Origin: Streptosporangium brasiliense
GTDB taxonomy: Bacteria; Actinomycetota; Actinomycetes; Streptosporangiales; Streptosporangiaceae
Direction: 5' to 3'
Assembly (NCBI RefSeq): GCF_030811595.1
Contig: NZ_JAUSRB010000002.1
Location: forward strand, 868,001-932,000
DNA: 64,000 nt
Shown here piece by piece: positions 9,052 through 17,564 of the stretch. A program made the translations under genes and the position numbers. The notes under the pieces are model-generated. The model did not search any database. It had not been told where the DNA came from and saw nothing but the letters and a program-made list of their open reading frames with translations. Numbering within the stretch: position 1 is the first letter of the stretch; each line of letters begins with the position of its first letter.

Positions 9052-9302
9052 GCGGCCCTCCTGCGTCGTGTGGTGGTGATCGGTTCGACCAGTCCCGCCG
9101 CGATGAACGCCTCAAGCGCCGCTTCGGGGATACGGACGTTGCGTCCGACATGAATGAAGGTGATCCGGCGTTCCTCGATCAGGCGACGGGGGAAGCGGAC
9201 CGAGGTGTTGAGCCGTTCGGCGGCCTCTTCGACGGTGAGCAACCGGCCCTGCGCCAGTTCGGGCAGGAGCGAGACGGGCTCTTCGTTGATCTTCCTGGTC
9301 AT
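9048..9302 (-). CDS. xis: excisionase, helix-turn-helix (Xis)
   Basis: An 84-residue basic protein with a MerR/excisionase-type HTH (RLLTVEEAAERLNTSVRFPR, then RRLIEERRITFIHVGRNVRI). AICE Xis proteins bend att DNA and turn integration into excision. The gene overlaps the true end of rep by ATGA and the integrase start by its own stop, so rep, xis and int form a coupled block. Confidence 0.9.
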   Translation of the reverse strand: MTRKINEEPVSLLPELAQGRLLTVEEAAERLNTSVRFPRRLIEERRITFIHVGRNVRIPEAALEAFIAAGLVEPITTTRRRRAA

Positions 9303-11048
9303 GCGGCCACCCCCGGCGGTGAAGTTGCCGAAAGGTCTTCGATGGGTCGTCCGTCCGCTCTGGCTTGGAGTTCGAGGAGGCGTCTTCGGGTGCGGTGCCG
9401 ATTGGCGACGCCCCGGAGGAGGCGCTTGGCCAGCGGAGTGCGGGTCGGGTCCTTGGTGGAGACCGGCCGCCAGACGTAGCGGTGCGGGTCGGTAGGCGTC
9501 TCGTCAGGCAGGCCGAGCGCATCGAGCACCCAGGCCCGGCGATCCTGCTTGTGTTCGCGCAGGGTCTTGTTCGACCACTTGCGCGAGACCAGGACCCGAC
9601 GACCGGCGTAGCCGAGGTGTTCGGGCTTGTGAGCCTTGCTGCGGCACCGCCTTGCTGCGGCACCGGCCCGGCACCATGCCCGCCTTGGCGCCCTTGGGCT
9701 GCACGCCGTACCGCAGCCAGTTCGCACACGTCGGCGAGCACGGTTCGTAGCGCAGCGCCTCGACCATCCGAGCAGCGTGATCACGCCGCGCGTGGTAGCC
9801 GATGTCATCGGGGTCGAGGGTCTCCCCCAGGCTCTTGGTCAGGTACTTCGTCAGATAGCCGATGCGCTTGTGAGCGTCCGGCGACCCGGCGACGATGCCC
9901 TGAACATCGACCTGATCACCGAAGCGGAGCACGTGCAGCGGTTCCGCCTCGTCGTCCTGGTCGAGCTTGTCGAGCGCCTCGTCCCAGGTGGGCAGCAGTT
10001 CCCCCGTGGCAGGGTCGAGGTAGTCCCCCGCCTGCCCGTCCGAGTTCGGCTCAGCGAGTTCATCTCGCGCAGCCCATACCGGCAGATGGTCACCGTCGAA
10101 GCGGACCTCATCCACCGACGGCCACCACACCTGGTGATAGGTCGCGGCGGCGATGGCCTTGATCTCCGCGCGGGGCAGGGTGCCGCGGATCGCCATATGA
10201 AGATGTGGAGCAAGCCGCTTCTGCGGTTCGACGGTGGCGAAGTACTGGACGTCATAGCCGGCCACCCGGCGGAGGTTCTGCACGAACCGGTCGACGAGCT
10301 TGGAGAAGTGCAGCGCATCACGAGCCGCACGGGCGTAGTCGTAGCTGGTGGGATCGACCGGCACGCCCTGACCGGCCCGGATCTTGCCGTAGGAGGGCAG
10401 GGTGAGGGTGACGAATAACGACGGCCGGTAGACCCTGCCATCGGAGCCGGTGAAGGTCCGGCCGAGGGTGGTGTCTGTCCTGGCCCGCTTGGGCAGGTCC
10501 GGAGCATCCTGCCGCCTGCGAGTGGAGCGGGAGCGCTTGGGAGCTGTCCGGCCGCCCAGGACGTTGCCCCGCATCCCGGCGGCGTTGATCTCTGCGTCGA
10601 TTCCGGCGATGGCCTCGTCCCAGTCGCCGGTGTCCTCGCCGTCGCGGTCGGCCTGGTCGCGCTTGGCCTGCACGTCGGCGCGGAATTCGATCAGCCATCG
10701 CTGTTCTTCGGTGGAGGGGTTGGGTTCGGCGACCGGCTCGGCCTCCAGGTGCCAGCCCTCGCGACACTGAGCCATCCGGAGTTGTCTGTTGCGCTTGGCG
10801 CACGGCGGGCACTTGGCCTCTTGGGTGGCACCACAGGGGAGGTCGAAAGGTTCGGTCATGCCGGTGTGAGTGTCGAGCCGTCGCAGTTCGATGGGCCGGA
10901 TGCAGACGCCGTTGTTCTTGGCGACCTCCACGGCGACGTCCAGGGCCAGGGGGAGGGTCTGTCGGACCAGCCGGGGAAGCGTGCGGTCCGAGGCGTCCAC
11001 CGGGGTATCGGCCGAAGCGGTGGAGGAGCCTGTGAGGGGGTCGGTCAC
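9299..11048 (-). pseudogene. RepSA-like rolling-circle replication initiator, frameshifted
   Basis: The first about 460 codons (from 11048) encode an intact N-terminal and catalytic part: CPPCAKRNRQL cysteine cluster, SLFVTLTLPSYG, the HUH metal motif LAPHLHMAIRG, and the Tyr motif IGYLTKYLTKS. At 9633-9664 an exact 16-base tandem duplication (gccttgctgcggcacc twice) shifts the frame. After it the expected C terminus continues in another frame (SKAHKPEHLGYAGRRVLVS, then RKWSNKTLREHKQDRRAW) to a TGA that overlaps xis by ATGA. Without repair the product would have about 50 aberrant residues and stop at 9504. Removing one copy restores one continuous frame of 577 codons including the stop. Confidence 0.88.
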
Positions 11049-11239
11049 ATGGTCTCCTCTCGGCCGATCAGGTCAGCGCAGAGCCGGTAGGCGTCGCCAT
11101 AGGGGTCTTTGCGGAGTCGGGCGGTGTCGAGATCGACGATCAGCGTCACCTCGGCGAGGTCGCAGCCGTCGAAGGTCCGCAGGCGCCGGAACGGCAGACC
11201 GTCGATCTCGGCCGGGGTGCCGTGAATGGTGATCCTCAT
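11045..11239 (-). CDS. small AICE protein of unknown function
   Basis: A 64-residue acidic protein (MRITIHGTPAEIDGLPFRRL) with no catalytic motif that I recognise. Its stop overlaps the rep start (ATGA) and its start overlaps the traB stop, so it is certainly translated within the operon. Small proteins of this kind between traB and rep are common in AICEs; the role is unknown. Confidence 0.75.
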   Translation of the reverse strand: MRITIHGTPAEIDGLPFRRLRTFDGCDLAEVTLIVDLDTARLRKDPYGDAYRLCADLIGREETM

Positions 11240-12684
11240 CAGGCCGCGTCTCCCATCTCGATCGGCGTGGTGTCGCCGGTGAACAGAGCCGCCATGTCCC
11301 TGATGTCGGTATCGGAGACGTAGGCCGCGCGGACCCGGATCGGGTCGGGTGAGGATTCGAGTCGGACGTAGGCGACGCCCGCGCCCTGCTCCGGGCGAGG
11401 GGAGATCAGGTCGGCCAGGGCGCCCCGGTCCCGAGCGCCGTCACCGAGGACCATGTCCACCTGTTCGGACTCGTCCAGCCGAAGCGCGATCTTGTCGGGG
11501 AACAGGTTGCGGATGTTCATGACCTCCTTGCGCGGGTCTTGGAGGGCGGCCATGACGCCGACGCCGACCGCCCGCCCTTGGGTGGTGAGCGTGGCCAATG
11601 CGGCGGAGATGCGGACCTTGAGGCCCTTGTCGGACTGGTAGGCGGTCAGGAACGCGACCTCGTCGACGAGCACCAGGAGGAACGGGTCTTCAGTGGTGGG
11701 AATGTGGTTGCGCTGGACTCCGGCGAACCGGCCCGCCCTCTCCTGCATGATCTTGACCGCTGCTTCCAGCAGGTCGGCGCACGCGGCCGGGTCGGCGGCG
11801 TAGTGGTCACCGAAGATCGCACGGCCGAAGGACAGTTCCATGAGCTTGGGATCCAGCGCCCATACCTGGACCAGGCCGGCCCGCATCGCAGGGAGGAGAC
11901 CCCGGATGGCCGACCACAGGAACGAGCCCTTGCCTGCCCCGGTCGCCCCGGCGATGAGGACATGTGTGCCGTGGACCTTGAGCCGGTAGGGGGAGCCGTC
12001 CTCCTGCTTGCCGATCTCGATCGGCCCGACCGAAGCTTCCGCGGGGATGGCGACAGCCGGCAGCGGGACGGCCAGCGGGTCACACCGGGGGAAGGTCAGC
12101 CGCAGACGACCCGACCGCTCCACGGTGACCCGGCACGAGGTCGCGCCGAAGCCGTGAGCGAGGTGGTCGATACGGTCGGCCCAGTCCTTGACCGACTGCC
12201 CGCTGATCATTTTCACCGTGAGCACGTCGGCCCAGAAGGTGCAGCGGATACGGATGAGCCGGGGCAGGTAGTCACGGCCGCGCACGTGCCGGCCGAGACC
12301 GGAGACGATCATTACCGGTTGCCAGTGCCGCCGATAGACCCAGACCAGCCGCCACCAGGCCAGCAGCCGCCAGCCGATCCAGCGGTTGAACGAGGTCCGC
12401 TCGAAGAACGCCCAGGGGATGAGGACCGAGACCGGGGCAGTGACCGCGATCAAGGCGGCACGCCAGTCGTACATGGTCCAGATAACGCCGGGGACGGCGA
12501 CGACGGCCGAGGCGATCGGGTGCCGCCAGAGCAGGCGTACGGCGCCGACCAGCAGCCGCCAGGCGAAGATGACGAGGGTGACGATGGCCGGGGTCTGAAC
12601 CACCGCCGGGCGGAAGACCACGGCGGTGTCGGGGGTGGTGGAGACGAGGTGTTGCGCCTCGTCTCCAGGCAGTTTTTTGAACAT
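11239..12684 (-). CDS. FtsK/SpoIIIE-type conjugal translocase (TraB/TraSA)
   Basis: A 481-residue protein. Two or three N-terminal membrane segments (AIVTLVIFAWRLLVGAVRLL and VVAVPGVIWTMYDWRAALIA) anchor it. The motor domain has Walker A GATGAGKGS at about residue 220 and Walker B LLVLVDEVAFL. Single proteins of this type move double-stranded DNA between mycelia in Streptomyces-type conjugation, without a relaxase. No spd spreading genes are visible nearby. Confidence 0.92.
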   Translation of the reverse strand: MFKKLPGDEAQHLVSTTPDTAVVFRPAVVQTPAIVTLVIFAWRLLVGAVRLLWRHPIASAVVAVPGVIWTMYDWRAALIAVTAPVSVLIPWAFFERTSFNRWIGWRLLAWWRLVWVYRRHWQPVMIVSGLGRHVRGRDYLPRLIRIRCTFWADVLTVKMISGQSVKDWADRIDHLAHGFGATSCRVTVERSGRLRLTFPRCDPLAVPLPAVAIPAEASVGPIEIGKQEDGSPYRLKVHGTHVLIAGATGAGKGSFLWSAIRGLLPAMRAGLVQVWALDPKLMELSFGRAIFGDHYAADPAACADLLEAAVKIMQERAGRFAGVQRNHIPTTEDPFLLVLVDEVAFLTAYQSDKGLKVRISAALATLTTQGRAVGVGVMAALQDPRKEVMNIRNLFPDKIALRLDESEQVDMVLGDGARDRGALADLISPRPEQGAGVAYVRLESSPDPIRVRAAYVSDTDIRDMAALFTGDTTPIEMGDAA

Positions 12685-12765
12685 TAGGCTTGAGCCCTCT
12701 CTTGATTCGCATCCGGGGAGATGAGGGGCCGCCGGAAGGACCAGTTCCAGCGGCCCCGCCTCATG

Positions 12766-13080
12766 TCAGGCCGCGCTCTCGCCGGCCCGGTCGGGGTTGT
12801 CCTGCTGCTGGGTGTGCAGGCGCTGGCATTCGGCCAGGTAGCACGCGGCGGCGTCGGTGATCTTCCGGGCCAGGGCGACATCGGCGGCGGTGACCGGCCC
12901 CGCTCCGGTGGTGGAGATCTTCAGCTCGCCCTCGGCGCTGTAGAAGTCCAAGGTCGGCCGTCCCTCTCCGACGCCCAGCACCATGACCTGTAGGTCGGCG
13001 GTGTAGAAGGCGACGTTGAGCCGGGTTACTCCCTCGTCGATCGACGCGGTCAGGTAGGTGTAGGGCTTGCGCTCGCTCAC
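12766..13080 (-). CDS. hypothetical AICE protein
   Basis: A 104-residue protein starting at a GTG whose GTGA overlaps the stop of the preceding gene. It resembles the next upstream product in layout: a beta-rich N-terminal half (LNVAFYTADLQVMVLGVG) and a helix beginning TAADVALARKITDAAA, which parallels TGADVAFARQLAHEAD in the neighbour. The two look like paralogues. Function unknown. Confidence 0.75.
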   Translation of the reverse strand: MSERKPYTYLTASIDEGVTRLNVAFYTADLQVMVLGVGEGRPTLDFYSAEGELKISTTGAGPVTAADVALARKITDAAACYLAECQRLHTQQQDNPDRAGESAA

Positions 13081-13349
13081 GCCGCCACGCCCCGTCCGTT
13101 GGCCAGGCCGTGGAAGGAGCGCTCGACCGAGCGGGCGAACCGGTCGGCCTCGTGGGCGAGCTGGCGGGCGAAGGCGACGTCGGCGCCGGTGACCTGGTCG
13201 CCGGCCGTGGTGGTGACCAGGACCGACAGGGCGCCGAAGTCGAGCGTCAGGACCGGCGTGCGGGCCGGGTAGGGGTGGCTGGTCGCGCGGGCACCGCGAC
13301 CGGTGTTGAGGGTGATGATGCTGACGCGGTGGGTTCTGCGGCGGGTCAT
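13077..13349 (-). CDS. hypothetical AICE protein, paralogue of the next gene
   Basis: A 90-residue protein with a basic start (TRRRTHRVSIITLN) and the same 'GDQVTGADVAFARQLAHEAD' helix as its downstream neighbour. The ATG shares its first base with the last base of the pra-like stop codon (TGATG), so the three genes are co-translated. Function unknown. Confidence 0.75.
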   Translation of the reverse strand: MTRRRTHRVSIITLNTGRGARATSHPYPARTPVLTLDFGALSVLVTTTAGDQVTGADVAFARQLAHEADRFARSVERSFHGLANGRGVAA

Positions 13350-13780
13350 CAGGCGGCGTCCTTTGCGGTGGTGGCGGTGTTCTTGGTGGGAGCGGGAGTG
13401 GCAGCGGAACGGGGAGCGCGCATCGCGCGGACCTTGATCGAGTAGGCGAGGCGTCCGGTGCCGTTGACGTAGGGGGTGACGGTGACGTGGTCGAACTCGA
13501 CCGGGGTGAAGGGCAGGCCCGGCATGGGGGCCGGGGGGACGGGCTGGACGGGGGCGAGGATCTTGACGGCCACGGTCTTCTGTCCGGGCTTGACGGTGGG
13601 GTCGGCGTCCATGACCGCGACCTGCCACACCAGTTCTCCGGACTGCTTGTCGCGGGACTGGACGAAGCGGCCGTTGGTGGAGGCGTCGAAGTCCTTGACC
13701 GGCTCAACCTCTCCGACGACGTAGCAGCCGTGCGGGAAGACCATGTCGAAGCCGACGGGGATGGGTCCTTGCAGAGCCAT
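13349..13780 (-). CDS. Pra-like activator of plasmid replication, integration and excision
   Basis: A 143-residue protein that begins ALQGPIPVGFDMVFPHGCYV and contains KDFDASTNGRFVQSRDKQSG and PFTPVEFDHVTVTPYV. I associate this pattern with actinomycete proteins annotated as Pra, which in pSAM2 is the switch for replication, integration and excision under KorSA repression. GAGGAG lies at correct spacing before the ATG. It is the first gene of the AICE operon and is preceded by palindromes at 13809-13872 that suit repression. Confidence 0.7.
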   Translation of the reverse strand: MALQGPIPVGFDMVFPHGCYVVGEVEPVKDFDASTNGRFVQSRDKQSGELVWQVAVMDADPTVKPGQKTVAVKILAPVQPVPPAPMPGLPFTPVEFDHVTVTPYVNGTGRLAYSIKVRAMRAPRSAATPAPTKNTATTAKDAA

Positions 13781-13808
13781 GATGGCACTCCTCTTGCCGA
13801 GTGATAGA

Positions 13809-13872
13809 CACTTAATCTGTCAAGTGATGCTCTGAGAGTAGAGCTGCGAAACTTGCTAGGTCAAGTGCCTAG
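13809..13872. promoter_or_regulatory. operator-like palindromes upstream of the AICE operon
   Basis: cactt-N8-aagtg at 13809-13826, acttg-N6-caagt at 13851-13866 and ctagg-N7-cctag at 13856-13872. The ACTT...AAGT symmetry is shared by the first two. They lie within 100 bp of the pra-like start and are probably bound by the GntR-family repressor encoded nearby. Confidence 0.55.
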
Positions 13873-13954
13873 GAGCAGGGGACATCCTTCTAACCATTGC
13901 GACAGGTACATCAAGAGCCTTCCGCCCCGGACGTCGCGCTGGAAAACTGGAGCC

Positions 13955-14462
13955 GTGGACGACGGGGTTGTGCGCTTGGAGCCATGGGGCGATGAGGACG
14001 CGGCCTGGTATGCGGAGACTGTGCGCGACCCAGAGATTCAGCGCTTCACTACCGACTCGCCGACTCTGGACGCCGCACAGGTTCAAGCTGCCATCAATCG
14101 CCTGCGCAGCGCCGACAACGAAGAGGGCTTTCTCATCCGTGACGCGGCGTCTGGCGCGCCTCTGGGCAACATCGCTTTAGCCCATAACGGGCAGGCAGGA
14201 GAGGTGTCTTACTGGCTGGCGCCCGAGGCCCGGGGGCAGGGAGCAGCGACCCGGGCTCTGGTCTTGTTCACTGCGTGGATCTTCAAGAACACCACGTTGA
14301 CCGAACTCCGCCTGCGGGCGCATCAAGACAACGTGGCATCACAGAAAGTCGCCCTACGCGCAGGCTATCGGCGTGATCCACAGCGCGACGGTCGCCAAGA
14401 GGTCAAAGGGCATGGTGTGGCCAATGCTCGGCTTCGCGTTGGCCCGGCCCGAACCGGCCTAA
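13955..14462 (+). pseudogene. GNAT acetyltransferase with C-terminal frameshift
   Basis: From the GTG at 13955 the frame reads VVRLEPWGDEDAAWYAETVR, then SYWLAPEARGQGAATRAL (acetyl-CoA loop) and ASQKVALRAGYRRDPQRDG, a RimJ/RimL-like N-acetyltransferase. Near 14400-14415 the reading should move by one base. The alternative frame gives KGMVWPMLGFALARPEPA and stops at 14462, exactly tail to tail with the GntR gene. The uncorrected frame runs 113 bp into the GntR gene to 14572. Probably inactive or altered, unless the base call is wrong. Confidence 0.65.
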
Positions 14463-15190
14463 CTCAGCGGGTATGCATCCTCCAACTCGTGGCGGTCAGC
14501 GGGGAGCAGCACCTCCACCACGGCCAGAGCCGTACCCGAGGCATCCCGAACCGCTCCGTAGACCGCCAGTAGCGGCGTGTTCTTCGGCATGCCGAGTCGC
14601 TTGGCCTCATCCGTGGCGGGCATGCGGGCGGTGATCTGTTCCACGATGTGATCGAACCGCACGCCCTTACGGGACTGGAGGTGCTCGCGAAGTCCCTGCG
14701 GGAGCGGGTCGGCACTGGTCAGGTCGGTGCCCTCGGACAGCTCCAGCGGCACCCACACCGAGACGACCTCAGTGGGTTCGCCGTCCCGGCTGACCAAGCG
14801 CCGGCGCAGGAACGCCTTGGTCTTCGGGGCGAGTCCGAGCAGGGCCGCAATGCGGTTAGGTACGGCTACCGCCGCCGCTTCGATCACCTCACCGGCCGAC
14901 GCGGTCTCCGGGGCGGTCAGGTACGCCTGTCCGGGGCGGGGCTGTTCCGCCGAGGCCATCGCCGGACGGCCGCGCACGAACCGGCCCTTGCCCTGCTGGG
15001 AGTCGATCCATCCCTGCTCGCGCAGCACCCGGAGGGCGGCGACGACGGTGGGCCGGGAGACGCCGAACTCGTTGATGAGCTGGTTCTCACTGGGCAGCAG
15101 CGAGCCCGGCGGGTAGTCCCCCGACTCGATGCGCCGTTGAAGCGCCTGCACGAGCTGTGCGTACTTCGGCGGTACGGACTCTAGCGACAT
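14459..15190 (-). CDS. GntR/UTRA repressor, KorSA-like
   Basis: A 243-residue regulator. The N-terminal winged HTH (PPKYAQLVQALQRRIESGDY, then PPGSLLPSENQLINEFGVSR) is followed by a UTRA ligand-binding domain (about 90-240, ending LAVVEVLLPADRHELEDAYP). GntR proteins of this type (KorSA) repress pra and their own gene in pSAM2-like elements. The divergent position relative to the AICE block and the palindrome at 15223 fit autoregulation. Confidence 0.88.
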   Translation of the reverse strand: MSLESVPPKYAQLVQALQRRIESGDYPPGSLLPSENQLINEFGVSRPTVVAALRVLREQGWIDSQQGKGRFVRGRPAMASAEQPRPGQAYLTAPETASAGEVIEAAAVAVPNRIAALLGLAPKTKAFLRRRLVSRDGEPTEVVSVWVPLELSEGTDLTSADPLPQGLREHLQSRKGVRFDHIVEQITARMPATDEAKRLGMPKNTPLLAVYGAVRDASGTALAVVEVLLPADRHELEDAYPLS

Positions 15191-15222
15191 TACGACCGTC
15201 CATCACCCGACAGGTTGTTTTA

Positions 15223-15243
15223 CCAAGTTAGAGCGTAACTTGG
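15223..15243. promoter_or_regulatory. palindromic operator in front of the GntR gene
   Basis: CCAAGTTA and TAACTTGG form a perfect 8-bp inverted repeat around gagcg, 33 bp upstream of the regulator start. Likely autoregulatory site. Confidence 0.6.
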
Positions 15244-15306
15244 CTTTCCTCACCTGTCACGCGACCGGCAGACAGGGAGGCCAGAGAAGACAGCCAAGAC
15301 ACGAGC

Positions 15307-15380
15307 CCGGCAGGCAGACAGCGGGGGAAAGACGTGCGGTACGGGGGCGGACTGCACGCACCGGCCTGTCTGCCTGCCGG
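15307..15380. repeat. 15-bp inverted repeat in the AICE non-coding region
   Basis: CCGGCAGGCAGACAG (15307-15321) and its exact complement (15366-15380) are separated by 44 bases. A related cggcagacaggg lies at about 15264. The block 15244-15461 has no supported gene. It is a reasonable candidate for a cis-acting transfer (clt) or strand-initiation site, but this is inference. Confidence 0.6.
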
Positions 15381-15461
15381 GAGATGAAAGGCGCGACGGG
15401 GCAGGGGCAACGCTCCCCGGACCCCTCCTGACCGGGGAGCTCACCGCCCCGCCGCGCCCGC

Positions 15462-15752
15462 CTATAGACCGATGTAGTCGGCCAAAACTTGGGCCGCGCC
15501 CGGCACGTCGCTCACCGGATGGCGCTTTTCGGCGGACTGCCAGGAGAAGTAAGCGCCGCCGTAGCCGACGAACACCCACACCGGCAGCCCCACCTGTGGA
15601 CGGGGGATCATCAGCGCGGTGTCGTTGTCGCGCAGCTCCGCCCGGACCCCGAGCGGGAGCAACGCATCGCGCAGGAGCGTGAGGAGAAGGGCCTCACTCT
15701 GCTGCTGCTGTTCGGACAGGTAGGCCGCGGCGGTCTGCATGATCGGATTCAT
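15462..15752 (-). CDS. small hypothetical protein, translationally coupled
   Basis: A 96-residue protein starting NPIMQTAAAYLSEQQQQSEA, with a conserved-looking second half (MIPRPQVGLPVWVFVGYGGA and YFSWQSAEKRHPVSDVPGAA). No catalytic residues are recognised. AAAGGA precedes the ATG, which overlaps the stop of the zinc-ribbon gene by ATGA. Similar pairs occur in actinomycete mobile elements; function unknown. Confidence 0.75.
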   Translation of the reverse strand: MNPIMQTAAAYLSEQQQQSEALLLTLLRDALLPLGVRAELRDNDTALMIPRPQVGLPVWVFVGYGGAYFSWQSAEKRHPVSDVPGAAQVLADYIGL

Positions 15753-15943
15753 CTGGCGTTCCTTTCGGCCCGGCCGCTTGCGAGGCAGTCGAGACATTGC
15801 TGTTCTCCGTGTGTCTCGTGGTCATCGCTGCTCTCGCCGAGGAGAAGGGCACGGCGCGAGCTGCGCAGCTTGGTTCCACGTCCCCGGCACGCGGGGCAGG
15901 GGCGTGTCTCGCTGGTCTCGTCTGGCCGGGTCACCGTCGCCAT
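15749..15943 (-). CDS. small zinc-ribbon-like protein
   Basis: A 64-residue protein with a CPACRGRGTKL knuckle and a second QQCLDCLA knuckle, a DnaJ-type CxxC...CxxC layout expected to bind one zinc. GAGGAG abuts the ATG closely. Its stop overlaps the next gene by ATGA. Function unknown. Confidence 0.65.
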   Translation of the reverse strand: MATVTRPDETSETRPCPACRGRGTKLRSSRRALLLGESSDDHETHGEQQCLDCLASGRAERNAR

Positions 15944-16099
15944 CTCCTCGTTTTGATCCGCGCTCCCTGCGGCGGAAGGCGGGCTGACGTACCGTGGTTG
16001 CTTGATGGCAAGTCCACCGGCAATTCACGAATGGCAGGACCCCCGAAAAGCCCCCCTTCTTTCCCCCTCTTGAGCCCCCAGCCGCGAGGAAGACCCGAG

Positions 16100-17392
16100 A
16101 TGCCAGACAACATCCCGAATGTCCAACTCCGAGCGTGGCGTAATGAGCACCAGCTCACTCGCGCTGATATGGCCGACCGAATTAACGCCACTCCGGCCGG
16201 TATCGCCGAACATCTGAATTGCGATGAGGAGCGGATCAGGCGATGGGAGGCCGGGGAGGTCTCATGGCCGCACACCTCCTACCGGCTCGCCCTCACACAA
16301 CTGACCGGACTGCAGCCCGGAGCTCTGGGATTCCGTCAGAACCGGCGCGGTCAGAGTCGCCTGATCGAGGCCACCGTGATGCCTCCCGTGGATGCGCTCC
16401 GGGCCGAGGCCGACCTGTACGGAACGATGGAACTCGCCCAGCAACTCCAGGCTTCCGATGTCGGGAACGGCACACTTGAAGCGCTCTCCGAGGCCGTCGA
16501 TCTGCTGTGCCGGGCCTATCCGGTCGTTTCCGCCGCCACATTGCGCGACCGGACACAGAAGCGCCTCGCTCAGGTCACCCGACTGTTGTCCGGCCGGATC
16601 ACCCTCGACCAGCACCGTGAGCTCCTGGTCATCACAGGATGGCTGACCGCGCTACTGGGATGCGTTCATTACGACCTGGGCGAGCGGGAGGAGGCCGAGA
16701 CCGCCCGCCGTGCCGCCTACGAGATGGGTCGCCAGGTCGGGCACGGCGAACTCATGGGCTGGGCTTACGAGATGTCTGCGTGGTTCGCCCTAGTCGAAGG
16801 CCGCTACGAGGATGTGGTGACCTCCTCCCGCATGGGCCAGGCCGCCGCCGGCCAGTCCAGTGCCATGGTCCAACTCACCCTGCAAGAGGCCCGCGGCTTG
16901 GCCCGCATCGGCGACCGCCGCGAAGCCGACAGAGCCCTCACTCGTGGAGCCGACATCCTCGCCACACTCCCGATCCCCGGAAACCCCGACCATCACTTCG
17001 TGTTCGACCACGCCAAGTGGGTCTTCTACGCTGCCACCGCCTACACCTGGCTTGAGGACAACGACCGCGCCGAAGAACACGCCCTCGAAACAATCCAGAT
17101 GCACACCCGACCCGACGGCACCTCCAATGCCCCCATGCGCGTCGCTGATGCTCACATCGACCTCGGTATCGTCCACGCCCGACGCGGCGACCTCGACGCG
17201 GCCGTGGAACAGGGTATAGCCGCGTTCGAAATCGATCGCCGATCCCTCACGGACCTCGTCAACCGCGCCGCAGACCTCGATCGGGTTATTAGGCAGCGCT
17301 ACCGCAGGGAAGCCCTCGCAAGCGAATTCCACGAGCGCTTCGTTATCGCCCGCCGCGCACTCAGCACGCGCCAACTCGATCTGCTTGATTAG
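16100..17392 (+). CDS. XRE-family regulator with TPR-like C-terminal region
   Basis: A 430-residue protein. Residues about 8-75 form an HTH of XRE type (VQLRAWRNEHQLTRADMADR, then EERIRRWEAGEVSWP). The remainder is helical with Ala-rich repeats (about 175-400), like the TPR-containing actinomycete regulators that sense peptides or small molecules. GAGGA lies 8 bases before the ATG; longer in-frame starts have no homology. It is next to the AIPR gene with the same orientation but 172 bp apart, so it may have its own transcript or regulate that gene. Confidence 0.85.
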   Translation: MPDNIPNVQLRAWRNEHQLTRADMADRINATPAGIAEHLNCDEERIRRWEAGEVSWPHTSYRLALTQLTGLQPGALGFRQNRRGQSRLIEATVMPPVDALRAEADLYGTMELAQQLQASDVGNGTLEALSEAVDLLCRAYPVVSAATLRDRTQKRLAQVTRLLSGRITLDQHRELLVITGWLTALLGCVHYDLGEREEAETARRAAYEMGRQVGHGELMGWAYEMSAWFALVEGRYEDVVTSSRMGQAAAGQSSAMVQLTLQEARGLARIGDRREADRALTRGADILATLPIPGNPDHHFVFDHAKWVFYAATAYTWLEDNDRAEEHALETIQMHTRPDGTSNAPMRVADAHIDLGIVHARRGDLDAAVEQGIAAFEIDRRSLTDLVNRAADLDRVIRQRYRREALASEFHERFVIARRALSTRQLDLLD

Positions 17393-17564
17393 GAAACAGG
17401 GCAAATTGGGACAATATACGAAATAATTCACAATCGGTAGATTAGATGACTATCTAGCCTGAATGTGATTCGCCTTAAGTGGCATGGATCCAACAACTTA
17501 CAAGTGCTACAGTACATGCCATCTCGCACTAGAAGCCAAATAATCCCCACCAAGGAGTATAAGT

